64,000 nucleotides of DNA, from the NCBI RefSeq assembly GCF_000384295.1, contig NZ_KB913037.1, positions 6,134,822-6,198,821 of the forward strand, written 5' to 3'. Origin of the DNA: Amycolatopsis balhimycina FH 1894. Its GTDB lineage: Bacteria > Actinomycetota > Actinomycetes > Mycobacteriales > Pseudonocardiaceae. How positions within the stretch are numbered: the stretch's first letter is position 1; every line of letters starts with the position of its first letter. A program made the position numbers and the translations under genes. The notes below the pieces were generated by a model. It ran no database searches. It was not told the DNA's origin and saw only the letters and a program-made list of their open reading frames with translations. This document shows positions 25,013 to 33,903 of the stretch, one piece after another.

Positions 25013-25564
25013 ATGAAGAACGTTATTGCCGTCGCCGGTGCTGCTGCGGCTTTCCTTGTCCTCGCGCCTGGTGCCGCGCTTGCCGCCACGCCCACGACCA
25101 CGCCGGCGGCGCCGGTCACGTCCACCACCCCGGGGAACGACTTTCCGGACGGCCCGATGACCCGGATCAGCAAGCAGCTGTCCCTGTCGCCGGGCAAGGC
25201 CCTGCCGGGGGCGCGGGTGAACCTCGACTTCGGCTGCTCGACCCGTCCGTATGAGAAGGTCGACGTGCGGTCGGCCGCGCTTGCCGCCGACAGGCCCGGC
25301 TTCGCCTTCGGCACCGTCAGGAAGGTCAAGCCCGGCAAGTACGCCGTCACGCTGCACTGCGGCCCGGAGACCTCGACCGCGACGCTCGAGGTCCTGCCGC
25401 TGAAGAAGCAGGTCGGCAAGGTGCCCGCGGGCGCGCCGCAGACCGGCGGGACCGACGGACCCGTCGACAGCTCCGGCACCCCGCTCGCGGCCGCGGCCGC
25501 CATGGGCGTGCTCGCCGTCGGCGGCAGCGGTCTCGTGCTGGCGCGGCGGGCCCGGCGCCGCTGA
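25013..25564 (+). CDS. Secreted cell-wall protein with sortase-like C-terminus
   Basis: This 183-residue protein has a signal peptide (VIAVAGAAAAFLVLAPGAAL, cleavage near ALA-ATP). A Pro/Thr stretch leads to a beta domain with two Cys (LDFGCSTRPYEK and YAVTLHCGPETSTATLEV). The C-terminus is QVGKVPAGAPQTGG, then a hydrophobic helix (AAAAAMGVLAVGGSGLVLA) and RRARRR. This is the layout of a sortase substrate with a PQTGG motif instead of LPxTG. ATG 25013 is supported by GGGGAG. A class F sortase gene follows, which may process it. Confidence 0.75.
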   Translation: MKNVIAVAGAAAAFLVLAPGAALAATPTTTPAAPVTSTTPGNDFPDGPMTRISKQLSLSPGKALPGARVNLDFGCSTRPYEKVDVRSAALAADRPGFAFGTVRKVKPGKYAVTLHCGPETSTATLEVLPLKKQVGKVPAGAPQTGGTDGPVDSSGTPLAAAAAMGVLAVGGSGLVLARRARRR

Positions 25565-25573
25565 TCGGGGGAA

Positions 25574-25601
25574 CCACTCCGGAGCCACGGCTCCGGAGTG
25601 G
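25574..25601. terminator. 13-bp perfect stem-loop
   Basis: CCACTCCGGAGCC and GGCTCCGGAGTGG are separated by AC, 10 bp after the stop at 25564. No T-run follows, so it could be a partial terminator before the sortase gene. Confidence 0.55.
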
Positions 25602-25681
25602 CCGTCCGCGGAGGTACGGTCAGGCTCAACCGATCGAACCACCCGGACGTGTGAACTGCGGGCACCAGTCAGGGGGAGGAC

Positions 25682-26326
25682 ATGGCCAGGAGGATGACGA
25701 GCGGACGGGGTGTGTTGATCACCCTGGTGATCGCGTTGCTGGCGGCGCTGGCGGTGCTGGTCCTGACGTTCGGCGGCGGTCCGGGGCCGTCCACCGCGCA
25801 ACCGGCGGGACAGCCGGTCGAGGTGACGCCGGAGCCCGGGGCCGGCGATCAGGACGTCCTCGCGGCGATGCCGAAGTCGGAGCCGGTTTCGATCGACATC
25901 CCGAAGATCGGCGCGCACTCGTCGCTGATCCCGCTCGGGCTGAACGCGGACAACACCATCCAGGTGCCGCCGGTGACCACGCCGTTGCAGGCGGGCTGGT
26001 ACACGTACGCGCCGACGCCGGGCGAGGTCGGCCCGGCGGTCGTCCTCGGGCACGTCGACGGCAACCACCAGAAGGGCATCTTCTTCCGGCTGAAGGAGCT
26101 GGCCGCGGGCGACCGCGTCTCGGTCGCCCGCAAGGACGGCACCACGGCGCAGTTCGAGGTGACGAAGGTGCACCAAGTGCCGAAGAAGGACTTCGAAAGC
26201 GAAGGCGTCTACAACGACACGGCCGACGCCGAGCTGCGGCTGATCACCTGCGGCGGCGTCTTCGACCGGAGCGCGCACAACTACGTCGACAACATCGTCG
26301 TCTACGCCCGGCTGGTCCGCGGCTGA
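25682..26326 (+). CDS. Class F sortase
   Basis: This 214-residue membrane-anchored transpeptidase has one N-terminal helix (VLITLVIALLAALAVLVLTF), a Pro-rich linker and the sortase beta-barrel. Catalytic residues are H124 in VVLGHVDG, C190 in LRLITCGG and probably R196 in FDRSAHNYVDNIVVYAR. This actinobacterial class is less well characterised than SrtA. A GGGGGA site precedes the ATG. It lies directly downstream of the two secreted paralogues and may anchor the PQTGG-bearing one to the wall. Confidence 0.88.
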   Translation: MARRMTSGRGVLITLVIALLAALAVLVLTFGGGPGPSTAQPAGQPVEVTPEPGAGDQDVLAAMPKSEPVSIDIPKIGAHSSLIPLGLNADNTIQVPPVTTPLQAGWYTYAPTPGEVGPAVVLGHVDGNHQKGIFFRLKELAAGDRVSVARKDGTTAQFEVTKVHQVPKKDFESEGVYNDTADAELRLITCGGVFDRSAHNYVDNIVVYARLVRG

Positions 26327-26459
26327 GGCTGTTCACCGACCGTCCCCGGCCGGCCCGGTTCCGTGGTGGGGAGCCCTTCGGCCCTGTTTTTGTCGGTGCC
26401 CGGTGCAACACTGTGTCGGCCGTCACCCCAGGCGGCGCGGACGAGGGTTGGGAGCGGAA

Positions 26460-27263
26460 ATGGTGTTCCGGGACGAGCGGTGGCCCGACGGCACACCCAG
26501 CTGGGTGGACCTGATGGTGCCCGACCAGGCGAAAGCGGTCGCGTTCTACAGCGGCCTGTTCGGCTGGGACGTGCACCGGGGCGGTGAGGAGACCGGTTTC
26601 TACGGCATGGCGATGCTGCGCGGGCGGCCCGTCGCCGGCATCGGCCAGACCTCACCGGGCCAGGACACCCCAGCGGTGTGGACGACCTACCTGTCGGTGT
26701 CCGATGTGGACAAGACGGCCGCGGCGATCACCGAGGCCGGCGGGCAGATCCTCATGCCCGTGATGGAGGTGATGAAGGAGGGCCGGATGGCCGTCGTGGC
26801 CGACCCGGCGGGCGCGGTCTTCGGCCTCTGGGAGGACGGCAACCACATCGGCACGCAGGTCACGGCGCTCCCGGGTACGCCGGCCTGGAACGAGTGCATG
26901 AGCCGCGACTACCCGGCCGCGAAGGCGTTCTACGAGCAGGTCTTCGGCTACGGCTTCCAGGACCTGTCCAGTGACGACTTCTCGTACTCGGTGGTCCTGC
27001 TCGACGGCCGCCCGGTCGGCGGTGTCGGCGCATTGCCCGCGTCGGTGCCGGCGGAGGTGCCGTCGAACTGGTCCGCCTACTTCTGGGTGGCGGACGCCGA
27101 CGCGAGCGCGGCCAAGGTGACCGAACTCGGCGGCCAGGTACTGGGCCGGCCGTTCGACTCCCCGTACGGGCGGCAGGTGCGGGTCGCGGACGACCAGGGG
27201 GTGAACTTCCTGATCATCGCCCCCAACGAGCAGTCCGGCGAACCGGAGGGCTGGGAGGCCTGA
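26460..27263 (+). CDS. Two-domain VOC (glyoxalase-fold) protein
   Basis: This 267-residue protein has two tandem vicinal-oxygen-chelate domains, residues about 12-125 and 140-260. Each starts in the family manner (SWVDLMVPDQAKAVAFYSGL and ECMSRDYPAAKAFYEQVFGY) and ends with a strand like PAGAVFGLWE or DQGVNFLIIAP. Possible metal ligands are sparse, as in many actinomycete hydroxylase-like VOC proteins, so the reaction cannot be assigned. The start at 26460 is supported by a GGAG site. It stands alone between the sortase and the convergent glpK. Confidence 0.82.
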   Translation: MVFRDERWPDGTPSWVDLMVPDQAKAVAFYSGLFGWDVHRGGEETGFYGMAMLRGRPVAGIGQTSPGQDTPAVWTTYLSVSDVDKTAAAITEAGGQILMPVMEVMKEGRMAVVADPAGAVFGLWEDGNHIGTQVTALPGTPAWNECMSRDYPAAKAFYEQVFGYGFQDLSSDDFSYSVVLLDGRPVGGVGALPASVPAEVPSNWSAYFWVADADASAAKVTELGGQVLGRPFDSPYGRQVRVADDQGVNFLIIAPNEQSGEPEGWEA

Positions 27264-27272
27264 ACGGGCGGG

Positions 27273-27300
27273 CCGGAGGCGCCGTGACAGGCGCCCCCGG
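27273..27300. terminator. Bidirectional hairpin between VOC gene and glpK
   Basis: CCGGAGGCGCC (27273-27283) pairs with GGCGCCCCCGG (27290-27300) with one mismatch, between two convergent stops. Confidence 0.55.
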
Positions 27301-27317
27301 ACCCTCGTTGCCGGTGG

Positions 27318-28832
27318 TCAGTCTTGGTCGTCGACCCAGTCGAAGGTCTTGGTCACGGCCTTCTTCCAGTTGCGGTACTCGCGTTCGCGGCGGGAGTCGT
27401 CCATGGCCGGATCCCACTGCTTGTCCTGGGCCCAGTTGGTGCGGATGTCGTCTTCGGACTTCCAGAACCCGACGGCGAGGCCGGCGGCGTACGCGGCACC
27501 CAGCGCGGTGGTCTCGTTGACCACCGGGCGGATCACCGGCACGCCGAGGATGTCGGCCTGGAACTGCATGAGCAGTTCGTTGACGACCATGCCGCCGTCG
27601 ACCTTGAGCGACTTCAGCGGGACGCCGGAGTCGGCGTTCATCGCGTCGATGACCTCGCGCGACTGGAAGGCGGTCGCCTCCAGCACCGCGCGGGCGAGGT
27701 GGCCCTTGTTGACGAACCGGGTGAGCCCGACGATCGCGCCGCGAGCGTCGGACCGCCAGTAAGGAGCGAACAGACCCGAGAACGCCGGGACGAAGTACGC
27801 GCCGCCGTTGTCCTCGACGCTGCGCGCGTGCTCCTCGATCTCGGCCGCGGTCGTGATCAGGCCGAGGTTGTCGCGCAGCCACTGCACCAGCGAACCGGTG
27901 ACGGCGACGGAGCCTTCCAGCGCGTAGATGGTGTCGTTGGAGCCGATCTTGTAGCAGACCGTGGTGAGCAGCCCGTTCTCCGACATCACCTTCTCGGTGC
28001 CGGTGTTGAGCAGCATGAAGTTGCCGGTGCCGTAGGTGTTCTTGGCCTCGCCGGGCGAAAGGCAGGCCTGGCCGAACGTCGCGGCCTGCTGGTCGCCCAG
28101 GATGCCCGCGATCGGGACGCCGGCCAGCGCGCCCTTCTCGCGGACCTTGCCGTACTCCTCGGACGAGGAACGGATCTCCGGCAGCATCGAAAGGGGGATG
28201 CCCATATCGCCGGCGATCTCGGCGTCCCACTGCAGGGTGTCGAGGTCCATGAGCATGGTGCGGGACGCGTTGGTCGGGTCGGTGACATGGATGCCGCCGT
28301 CCACCCCGCCGGTCATGTTCCACAGCACCCAGGTGTCCATGTTGCCGAAGATCAGGTCACCGGCTTCGGCCTTCTCGCGCGCGCCTTCGACGTTGTCGAG
28401 GATCCACTTGACCTTCGGCCCCGAGAAGTACGTCGCCAGTGGGAGGCCCACCTTGGCGCGGTAACGCTCCTGGCCGCCGCCGAGGTTGCCGAGTTCGGTG
28501 ACGATCCGGTCGGTGCGGGTGTCCTGCCAGACGATCGCGTTGTACACCGGCGTGCCGGTCGTCTTGTCCCAGACCAGGGCGGTCTCGCGCTGGTTGGTGA
28601 TGCCGACGGCGGCGATGTCCTTGGCGGTCAGGTCGGCCTTGGCCAGCGCACCGGCGGCGACCCGGCGCGTGTTCTCCCAGATCTCTTCCGCGTTGTGCTC
28701 GACCCAGCCGGCCTTCGGGAAGATCTGCTCGTGCTCGCGCTGGTCGACCGAGACCACGCGGCCTTCGTGGTTGAAGATCATGCACCGCGTCGAGGTGGTG
28801 CCCTGGTCGATCGCGGCTACGTACGAAGTCAT
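27318..28832 (-). CDS. glpK: Glycerol kinase
   Basis: This 504-residue FGGY kinase phosphorylates glycerol to sn-glycerol 3-phosphate with ATP. N-terminal [20 protein letters not shown] and [10 protein letters not shown] form the substrate and ATP region. The FGGY signature region includes [40 protein letters not shown] and WQDTRTDR are typical of GlpK rather than xylulokinase. The length is standard. It lies 33 bp downstream of glpF on the same strand, so uptake and phosphorylation are coexpressed; glpD diverges from them. Confidence 0.97.
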   Translation of the reverse strand: MTSYVAAIDQGTTSTRCMIFNHEGRVVSVDQREHEQIFPKAGWVEHNAEEIWENTRRVAAGALAKADLTAKDIAAVGITNQRETALVWDKTTGTPVYNAIVWQDTRTDRIVTELGNLGGGQERYRAKVGLPLATYFSGPKVKWILDNVEGAREKAEAGDLIFGNMDTWVLWNMTGGVDGGIHVTDPTNASRTMLMDLDTLQWDAEIAGDMGIPLSMLPEIRSSSEEYGKVREKGALAGVPIAGILGDQQAATFGQACLSPGEAKNTYGTGNFMLLNTGTEKVMSENGLLTTVCYKIGSNDTIYALEGSVAVTGSLVQWLRDNLGLITTAAEIEEHARSVEDNGGAYFVPAFSGLFAPYWRSDARGAIVGLTRFVNKGHLARAVLEATAFQSREVIDAMNADSGVPLKSLKVDGGMVVNELLMQFQADILGVPVIRPVVNETTALGAAYAAGLAVGFWKSEDDIRTNWAQDKQWDPAMDDSRREREYRNWKKAVTKTFDWVDDQD

Positions 28833-28865
28833 GTGTGCTCCAGGAATTCCGTCTTCGGGAGGCGA

Positions 28866-29618
28866 TCAGGTCAGGTTGTGGACGGCGAGGTAGACGAGTG
28901 CGGCGAGCGCGCCGCCGACGAGCGGGCCGACGACCGGGATCCACGAGTAGCCCCAGTTGGCGTTCGCCTTGTTCTTGATCGGCAGCAGGAACGCGTACGC
29001 GATCCGCGGGCCGAGGTCACGGGCCGGGTTGATGGCGTAGCCCGTCGGCCCGCCGAGCGAGGTACCGATCACGAGGACCACGAACGAGACACCGGCGTAG
29101 CCCAGCGCGGAGTTGCCGAAGGTCGGGACGCCACTCGGGGACGCGGCCGCGGCGGCCGGGCTGAGCAGGATCCAGGCGACCAGGACGAAGGTGCCGATGA
29201 TCTCGGTGACGAGGTTCCAGGCGACGTTCGGGATCTGGGGCGCGGTGGAGAAGATGCCCAGCGTGTTCTCGGGCTCGGGGTGGTCGTCGAACTGCAGCTT
29301 GTAGGCGGCCCAGCAGAGCACGGCGCCGATGATCGCGCCGGCCATCTCCCCGATGAAGTAGAACGGGACGTCCGCCCAGGCGGTCTTGCCCGAGATCGCC
29401 AGCCCCAGCGTGACCGCCGGGTTCAGGTGCGCCCCGCTGGGCGCGGCGATGCTGGCGCCGGTGAAGACGGCGAACGCCCAGCCGAAGGTGATGAAGAGGA
29501 AGCCGCCGTTGTGACCGTTGTTCTTGCGGAGCACGTGGTTGGCGACCACGCCGTTGCCGAGCAGGATCAACGCGGCCGTTCCCAGTATTTCCCAGACGAT
29601 TATTGCTCCAGCACTCAC
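28866..29618 (-). CDS. glpF: Glycerol facilitator (aquaglyceroporin)
   Basis: This 250-residue MIP-family channel with six membrane helices admits glycerol by diffusion. Both NPA half-helices are present: HLNPAVTLGL and GYAINPARDLGPR, the second followed by Asp and Arg as in glycerol-permeable members. The GTG at 29618 is preferred over the ATG at 29753 because GGAGGT lies 6 bp before it and the protein then begins directly with helix 1 (SAGAIIVWEILGTAALIL). It forms an operon with glpK. Confidence 0.95.
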   Translation of the reverse strand: MSAGAIIVWEILGTAALILLGNGVVANHVLRKNNGHNGGFLFITFGWAFAVFTGASIAAPSGAHLNPAVTLGLAISGKTAWADVPFYFIGEMAGAIIGAVLCWAAYKLQFDDHPEPENTLGIFSTAPQIPNVAWNLVTEIIGTFVLVAWILLSPAAAAASPSGVPTFGNSALGYAGVSFVVLVIGTSLGGPTGYAINPARDLGPRIAYAFLLPIKNKANANWGYSWIPVVGPLVGGALAALVYLAVHNLT

Positions 29619-29853
29619 CGCTGCACCTCCACACTGGACACTCTGCGCAGGGTCGATCACGGCGTGCCACGGCACCGTTGCCGACCCACGTCCGGGCGAC
29701 GTTACCGGGGCGTAGAAGCGGATACCAAGCACCGGCCAGCCGAATCTTTTCAAGATCGCGGAGGGTTACGCCACAAGTGTCATCCATCGACGGGCGGATG
29801 ATCACCAGGTCGTGCGATGCTGGAAGCCTCGCCAGCACGAGGAGGAGTGTCAC

Positions 29854-31593
29854 GTGGCCAGCGCGCAGCACGCAGCGGAGACCAACCCGGCTCGACTGGG
29901 CCCGGCCAAGCGGGAACAGACCTGGCAACGGCTCGGCAACGAGACCTTCGACCTCGTCGTCATCGGCGGCGGCGTGGTGGGCGCGGGTACCGCGCTCGAC
30001 GCCGCGACGCGCGGGCTCCGGGTCGCGCTCGTCGAAGCCCGTGACCTCGCGTCCGGGACGTCGAGCCGGTCGAGCAAGCTCTTCCACGGCGGCCTGCGCT
30101 ACCTGGAGCAGCTCGAATTCGGCCTGGTCCGGGAGGCCCTGCGCGAGCGCGAGCTGATGCTGACGACGATCGCGCCGCACCTGGTGAAGCCGGTCAGCTT
30201 CCTGTACCCGCTGACGCACCGCGTGTGGGAGCGGCCGTACACCGCGGCGGGCCTGCTGATGTACGACACGATGGGCGGCGCCCGCAGCGTCCCGGGCCAG
30301 AAGCACCTGACGCGCGCGGGCGCGCTGCGGATGGTGCCGGCGCTCAAGCGGTCGGCGCTGATCGGCGGGATCCGCTACTACGACGCGCAGTCCGACGACG
30401 CCCGCCACACGATGACGGTGGCCAGGACAGCGGCGCACTACGGCGCGGTCGTGCGGACGTCCACCCAGGTCGTCGGGTTCCTGCGCGAGGCCGACCGAGT
30501 CTCCGGTGTGCGCGTGCGCGACGTCGAGGACGGGCGCGAAACAGAGATCTCGGCCGCCGCGGTGATCAACTGCACCGGCGTCTGGACCGACGAGCTGCAG
30601 CGGCTGTCCGGCGGGCGCGGGCGGTTCCGGGTGCGCGCGAGCAAGGGTGTGCACATCGTCGTCGCGCGCGACCGGATCGTCTCGGAGTCGGGGATGATCC
30701 TGCGCACGGAGAAGTCGGTGCTGTTCGTGATCCCGTGGCGCAACCACTGGATCGTCGGGACGACCGACACGGACTGGAACCTGGACTTGGCGCACCCGGC
30801 GGCGACGAAGCACGACATCGACTACATCCTCGAGCACGTGAACACGGTCCTGGCGACGCCGCTGACGCACGACGACATCGAAGGCGTGTACGCGGGCCTT
30901 CGCCCGTTGCTGGCGGGGGAGAGCGAAGAGACGTCGAAGCTTTCACGCGAGCACGCGGTGGCGCGAGTGGCGCCGGGCCTGGTGGCGATCGCGGGCGGCA
31001 AGTACACGACATACCGGGTGATGGCGGCGGACGCCGTCGACGCGGCGGCGGTCGACCTGCCGGGCCGCTCGCAGCCGTCGATCACGGACAAGGTCCCCCT
31101 GCTGGGCGCGGACGGCTACCACGCGCTGGTCAACCAGGCCGACCACCTGGCCGCTGAGCACGGCCTGCACCCCTACCGGGTGAGGCACCTGCTCGACCGT
31201 TACGGCTCGCTGGTCCACGAGGTCCTGGCCTCGGCGGAAGGCCGCCCGGAGCTGCTGAAGCCGATCGACCACGCCCCGGACTACCTGGGCGTCGAAGTGG
31301 TGTACGCGGCTTCGCACGAAGGGGCGCTGCACCTGGAGGACGTCCTGGCCCGCCGGACACGCATCTCGATCGAGTACGCCCACCGCGGCGTCGACTGCGC
31401 GGAGCAGGTGGCGGCACTGGTGGGCGAGGTGCTCGGCTGGTCCCCCGAAACGGTGAAGCGCGAGATCGAGGTCTACCAGGCCCGGGTCGAGGCGGAGCGC
31501 AAGTCCCAGTCCCAGCCGAGCGACGAAGCGGCGGACGCGCTGAGGTCAGCGGCCCCGGAGGCCCGGGCGGGGCTCGTGGAACCGGTGAGCTGA
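29854..31593 (+). CDS. glpD: FAD-dependent glycerol-3-phosphate dehydrogenase
   Basis: This 579-residue respiratory dehydrogenase oxidises glycerol 3-phosphate to dihydroxyacetone phosphate and passes electrons to quinone at the membrane. The FAD site is LVVIGGGVVGAGTALDAATR. Family landmarks are SGTSSRSSKLFHGGLRYLEQ, WRNHWIVGTTDTDW and VAIAGGKYTTYRVMA. The GTG at 29854 follows a GGAGGAG site, giving a protein close to mycobacterial GlpD2. The 235-bp divergent spacer to glpF (29619-29853) presumably holds both promoters, but I see no clear GylR-type operator there. Confidence 0.96.
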   Translation: MASAQHAAETNPARLGPAKREQTWQRLGNETFDLVVIGGGVVGAGTALDAATRGLRVALVEARDLASGTSSRSSKLFHGGLRYLEQLEFGLVREALRERELMLTTIAPHLVKPVSFLYPLTHRVWERPYTAAGLLMYDTMGGARSVPGQKHLTRAGALRMVPALKRSALIGGIRYYDAQSDDARHTMTVARTAAHYGAVVRTSTQVVGFLREADRVSGVRVRDVEDGRETEISAAAVINCTGVWTDELQRLSGGRGRFRVRASKGVHIVVARDRIVSESGMILRTEKSVLFVIPWRNHWIVGTTDTDWNLDLAHPAATKHDIDYILEHVNTVLATPLTHDDIEGVYAGLRPLLAGESEETSKLSREHAVARVAPGLVAIAGGKYTTYRVMAADAVDAAAVDLPGRSQPSITDKVPLLGADGYHALVNQADHLAAEHGLHPYRVRHLLDRYGSLVHEVLASAEGRPELLKPIDHAPDYLGVEVVYAASHEGALHLEDVLARRTRISIEYAHRGVDCAEQVAALVGEVLGWSPETVKREIEVYQARVEAERKSQSQPSDEAADALRSAAPEARAGLVEPVS

Positions 31594-31607
31594 GGCTTCA
31601 CGCGCGG

Positions 31608-31637
31608 TTATCCACAGCCCTGGCCGATTGTGGATAC
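31608..31637. promoter_or_regulatory. Inverted pair of DnaA-box-like 9-mers
   Basis: TTATCCACA (31608-31616) matches the DnaA consensus exactly. TGTGGATAC (31629-31637) is the reverse orientation with one difference. The pair lies in the convergent spacer after glpD, and as RNA it could form a weak stem. Confidence 0.4.
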
Positions 31638-31739
31638 CTGAGGCTTGCGGGCGCCTTCGGAGCGGGTTTCGTCCGGGGGCGCCGATAGACTGGCCTCGGG
31701 GCCGCCCCCCTGGGAGTGGCGGGGGATGTTCGGCGGTGG

Positions 31740-32270
31740 TCACGACGTGCGGTGCCAGCGGATCAGGCGCTCGCCGGTCGGGGCCGGCGTCTGCTCCGGG
31801 CCCAGCAGCGTGAACCCGCAGCGCTTCGCCACGATCGCCGAGGCCGTGTTGCTCTCCTCGTGGCGGTAGCTCACCTCGGTCAGTCCCAGGCCTCCGAAAC
31901 CGAAGCGCAGGGCCGCGTTCAACGCCGTCGTCGCGATGCCCTTGCCGCGCTCGGACGGGTGGACCCAGACCGTTGCCTCCGCGTACGCCCTGTCCAGGTC
32001 CAGTTCGCGGAGGCCCACCTCGCCCAGGAGCCTGCCCGAGGTCGGCTCCGCGATCGCCCACGAACAACGCTCGTCGCCCGCCCACTGGGCCGCGCGCAGC
32101 GCCACGTACTCCGTTGCCTCGTCCAGGGTGCGCAGGCGGTAGTTCAGCACGTACTTGCGGTGCGTCGGGTCGGCGAACGCCTCCATCAGCACCCGGCGGT
32201 CGTCGATGTGCCGGTCGGCGCGCAGCTGGCGCAGGTAGTACGTGCCCGCGTTGATCTCCACCGGTTCCAC
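31740..32270 (-). CDS. GNAT N-acetyltransferase (RimJ-like)
   Basis: This 176-residue acetyl-CoA-dependent N-acyltransferase has motif A, ATVWVHPSERGKGIATTALN, with the RGKGIA pyrophosphate loop. The C-terminal half, YRHEESNTASAIVAKRCGFT, carries the Asn and Gly-Phe typical of the RimI/RimJ/RimL branch. Targets in that branch are protein N-termini, antibiotics or small amines, and no particular one is indicated. It stands alone between glpD (convergent) and a secreted-protein gene (32328-33362) on the same strand. Confidence 0.85.
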   Translation of the reverse strand: MEPVEINAGTYYLRQLRADRHIDDRRVLMEAFADPTHRKYVLNYRLRTLDEATEYVALRAAQWAGDERCSWAIAEPTSGRLLGEVGLRELDLDRAYAEATVWVHPSERGKGIATTALNAALRFGFGGLGLTEVSYRHEESNTASAIVAKRCGFTLLGPEQTPAPTGERLIRWHRTS

Positions 32271-32327
32271 TCCGCCCAGCCTAGCCAGGCCGGGAGCACG
32301 TCGCCCCCGGCCCGGCGATCAAGGCCG

Positions 32328-33362
32328 TCAGCGCAGGGAGTACCGCCACACCACCGGGCGGCCGCCGTACATCGTCGGGTCCTGGTTGGACACCACGCCC
32401 GCGATCGTCCCGTCGTCGCCGACCGCCTTCGCGCCGCCGAGGGAGAACCCTGGCGGCAGGGGCAGCGGTCCCAGCGCCCGGCCGTTCAGCCAGACCGACA
32501 GCGGTCCCAGCGGGCCGAACGGGTCGGGCCGCGCGCCGTAGCCGACGACCAGCCCGTACCGGTTGATCCCCCACCCCGAGCTCGACGACGGCAGGATCTC
32601 CGGCTGCTCGGGCGACCGCCACCGCACCGCCTCGCCGTGGAGCTGGTCGGCTGTGCCGTAGTTGCCCACGACCTGTCCGTTCCGGATCGCCTGCGCGTAG
32701 AGGTACGCCGCTTCTGGCGGGGCGGTGAGCTGCCGGAACTCGCCGTCGCGCCAGAGGTACGAGCCCGGGAAGGAGTTCACCAGAACGGTGCCGTCGTCGT
32801 CGATGTCGGCGGCCTGCAGGTACGGCATCCCGGTGATCACCACCGGATGCTCGACGTCGTCGGCGCGCCAGAGCAGCACCGCCGGGTCGCTGCCGTCCGA
32901 AGCCGTAGCGCGGGCGATGGCGTCGCCACGTTCGTTCAGCGCGACCGCCGACACCAGGGGCCGGTCGGCGGGGCGGGGGAGCACCCGGAACCCGCCGTGG
33001 CCGAACAGCGCCACCTGGTACCGGAAGCCGGCGTCCGTGATGCTCCCGAGCACCGTCCCGGCGGAGTTCTCGTCGGCGACCGTGAAGTGCGCCATGCCGT
33101 CCGGGAGCGGGTGCACGGCCGGCCGTCCCGCCGACCACGTCACGAAGACCGACGCCTCGCCCAGCACGAGGTTTCCGGCGTACCCGCCGTGGCTGTCGTT
33201 CCCCCGGACGAACCCGGTCGCGTCGGGATACCCCTCGGGCGTGGCCAGGAATTCGGCCCGCCAGTGCCCGAGCCCCGCGGCCTCGGCCGCTGGGGCCGCC
33301 GTCGCGGTGATCGCCGCGGCGGCCACCACTGCGGCGACGCGTTTCACCGAATTGACTTTCAT
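32328..33362 (-). CDS. Secreted beta-propeller-like (HAF-repeat) protein
   Basis: This 344-residue exported protein has a signal peptide (RVAAVVAAAAITATAAPAAE). Repeated blade-like strands follow, with the pattern short hydrophobic strand, Asn/Asp-rich turn and W-R (SAVALNERGDAIARAT, VLLWRADDVEHP, YLWRDGEFRQL, AVRWRSPEQPE, GINRYGLVVGYG). The repeats resemble extracellular HAF or propeller domains. No catalytic motif is visible. It is monocistronic. The spacer 33363-33507 contains a long-range inverted repeat (GGGGATCACCGG at 33426 and CCGGTGATTCCC near 33490, one mismatch). Confidence 0.72.
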   Translation of the reverse strand: MKVNSVKRVAAVVAAAAITATAAPAAEAAGLGHWRAEFLATPEGYPDATGFVRGNDSHGGYAGNLVLGEASVFVTWSAGRPAVHPLPDGMAHFTVADENSAGTVLGSITDAGFRYQVALFGHGGFRVLPRPADRPLVSAVALNERGDAIARATASDGSDPAVLLWRADDVEHPVVITGMPYLQAADIDDDGTVLVNSFPGSYLWRDGEFRQLTAPPEAAYLYAQAIRNGQVVGNYGTADQLHGEAVRWRSPEQPEILPSSSSGWGINRYGLVVGYGARPDPFGPLGPLSVWLNGRALGPLPLPPGFSLGGAKAVGDDGTIAGVVSNQDPTMYGGRPVVWRYSLR

Positions 33363-33507
33363 TTGCGTGTCTCCCTCCCCGATCGGACAGCACCGACACG
33401 CGTGACGGCCGGGAGAGGTTTAGCCGGGGATCACCGGAACCCGGGCGCTGACGGCCGTGCCCGGCACGCCCGGAACCACGCCCATCACGCCGGTGATTCC
33501 CGCAGGC

Positions 33508-33897
33508 TCAGCGACGGCGGCGGGCCCCCGCGATGGCCGCGATCACCAGCGGCAAGGCGACCGAGATGATCAGCAGCCGGCCGCGGGACAGGATGAGGAC
33601 CGCGATCGCGAGGACGATCGAGATCGGCACCGCGCTCGCCGTCAGGAAGCGCGCCAGCTGGTTGTCCCCGGACATCACCGGCACCTGGGGTGCGGACACG
33701 CCGTTGAGCAACGCGCTCGGGCGCGGCGACGGCAGGTCGTCGAACAGCGGGACCAGCTCGCTGACCCGCTTGGCCGCCGTGACCTTCGCGGAGCGCGCGC
33801 CGTACTCGTCGATGTCGAGGCGTCCGCTGCGGACGTGCTCTTCGAGGACGTCCAGGGCGTCCTGGCGTTCGTCGTCGCTCAACCGCATGTCGCTCAT
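33508..33897 (-). CDS. DUF1707 membrane protein (short copy)
   Basis: This 129-residue protein has an N-terminal DUF1707 domain (MRLSDDERQDALDVLEEHVR, then LDIDEYGARSAKVTAAKRVS), a domain common in actinobacteria and thought to be a small regulatory or protein-contact module. A Pro linker and two membrane helices follow (ASAVPISIVLAIAVLIL and LLIISVALPLVIAAIAG), with a basic RRRR end. It starts 6 bp after the stop of the second DUF1707 gene, so the two probably form an operon and came from a duplication. Function is unknown. Confidence 0.8.
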   Translation of the reverse strand: MSDMRLSDDERQDALDVLEEHVRSGRLDIDEYGARSAKVTAAKRVSELVPLFDDLPSPRPSALLNGVSAPQVPVMSGDNQLARFLTASAVPISIVLAIAVLILSRGRLLIISVALPLVIAAIAGARRRR

Positions 33898-33903
33898 CGC
33901 CGG

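Noticed and set aside
29619..29853. A gene in the glpF-glpD spacer (N-terminal extension of glpF to 29753)
   Set aside because: The extension lacks family similarity, and a strong GGAGGT site points to the internal GTG at 29618.
33363..33507. Small Pro/Thr-rich protein on the plus strand (MPGTPGTTPITPVIPAG)
   Set aside because: The frame continues antisense into the DUF1707 and accA3 genes, and the spacer is better explained by the long inverted repeat.
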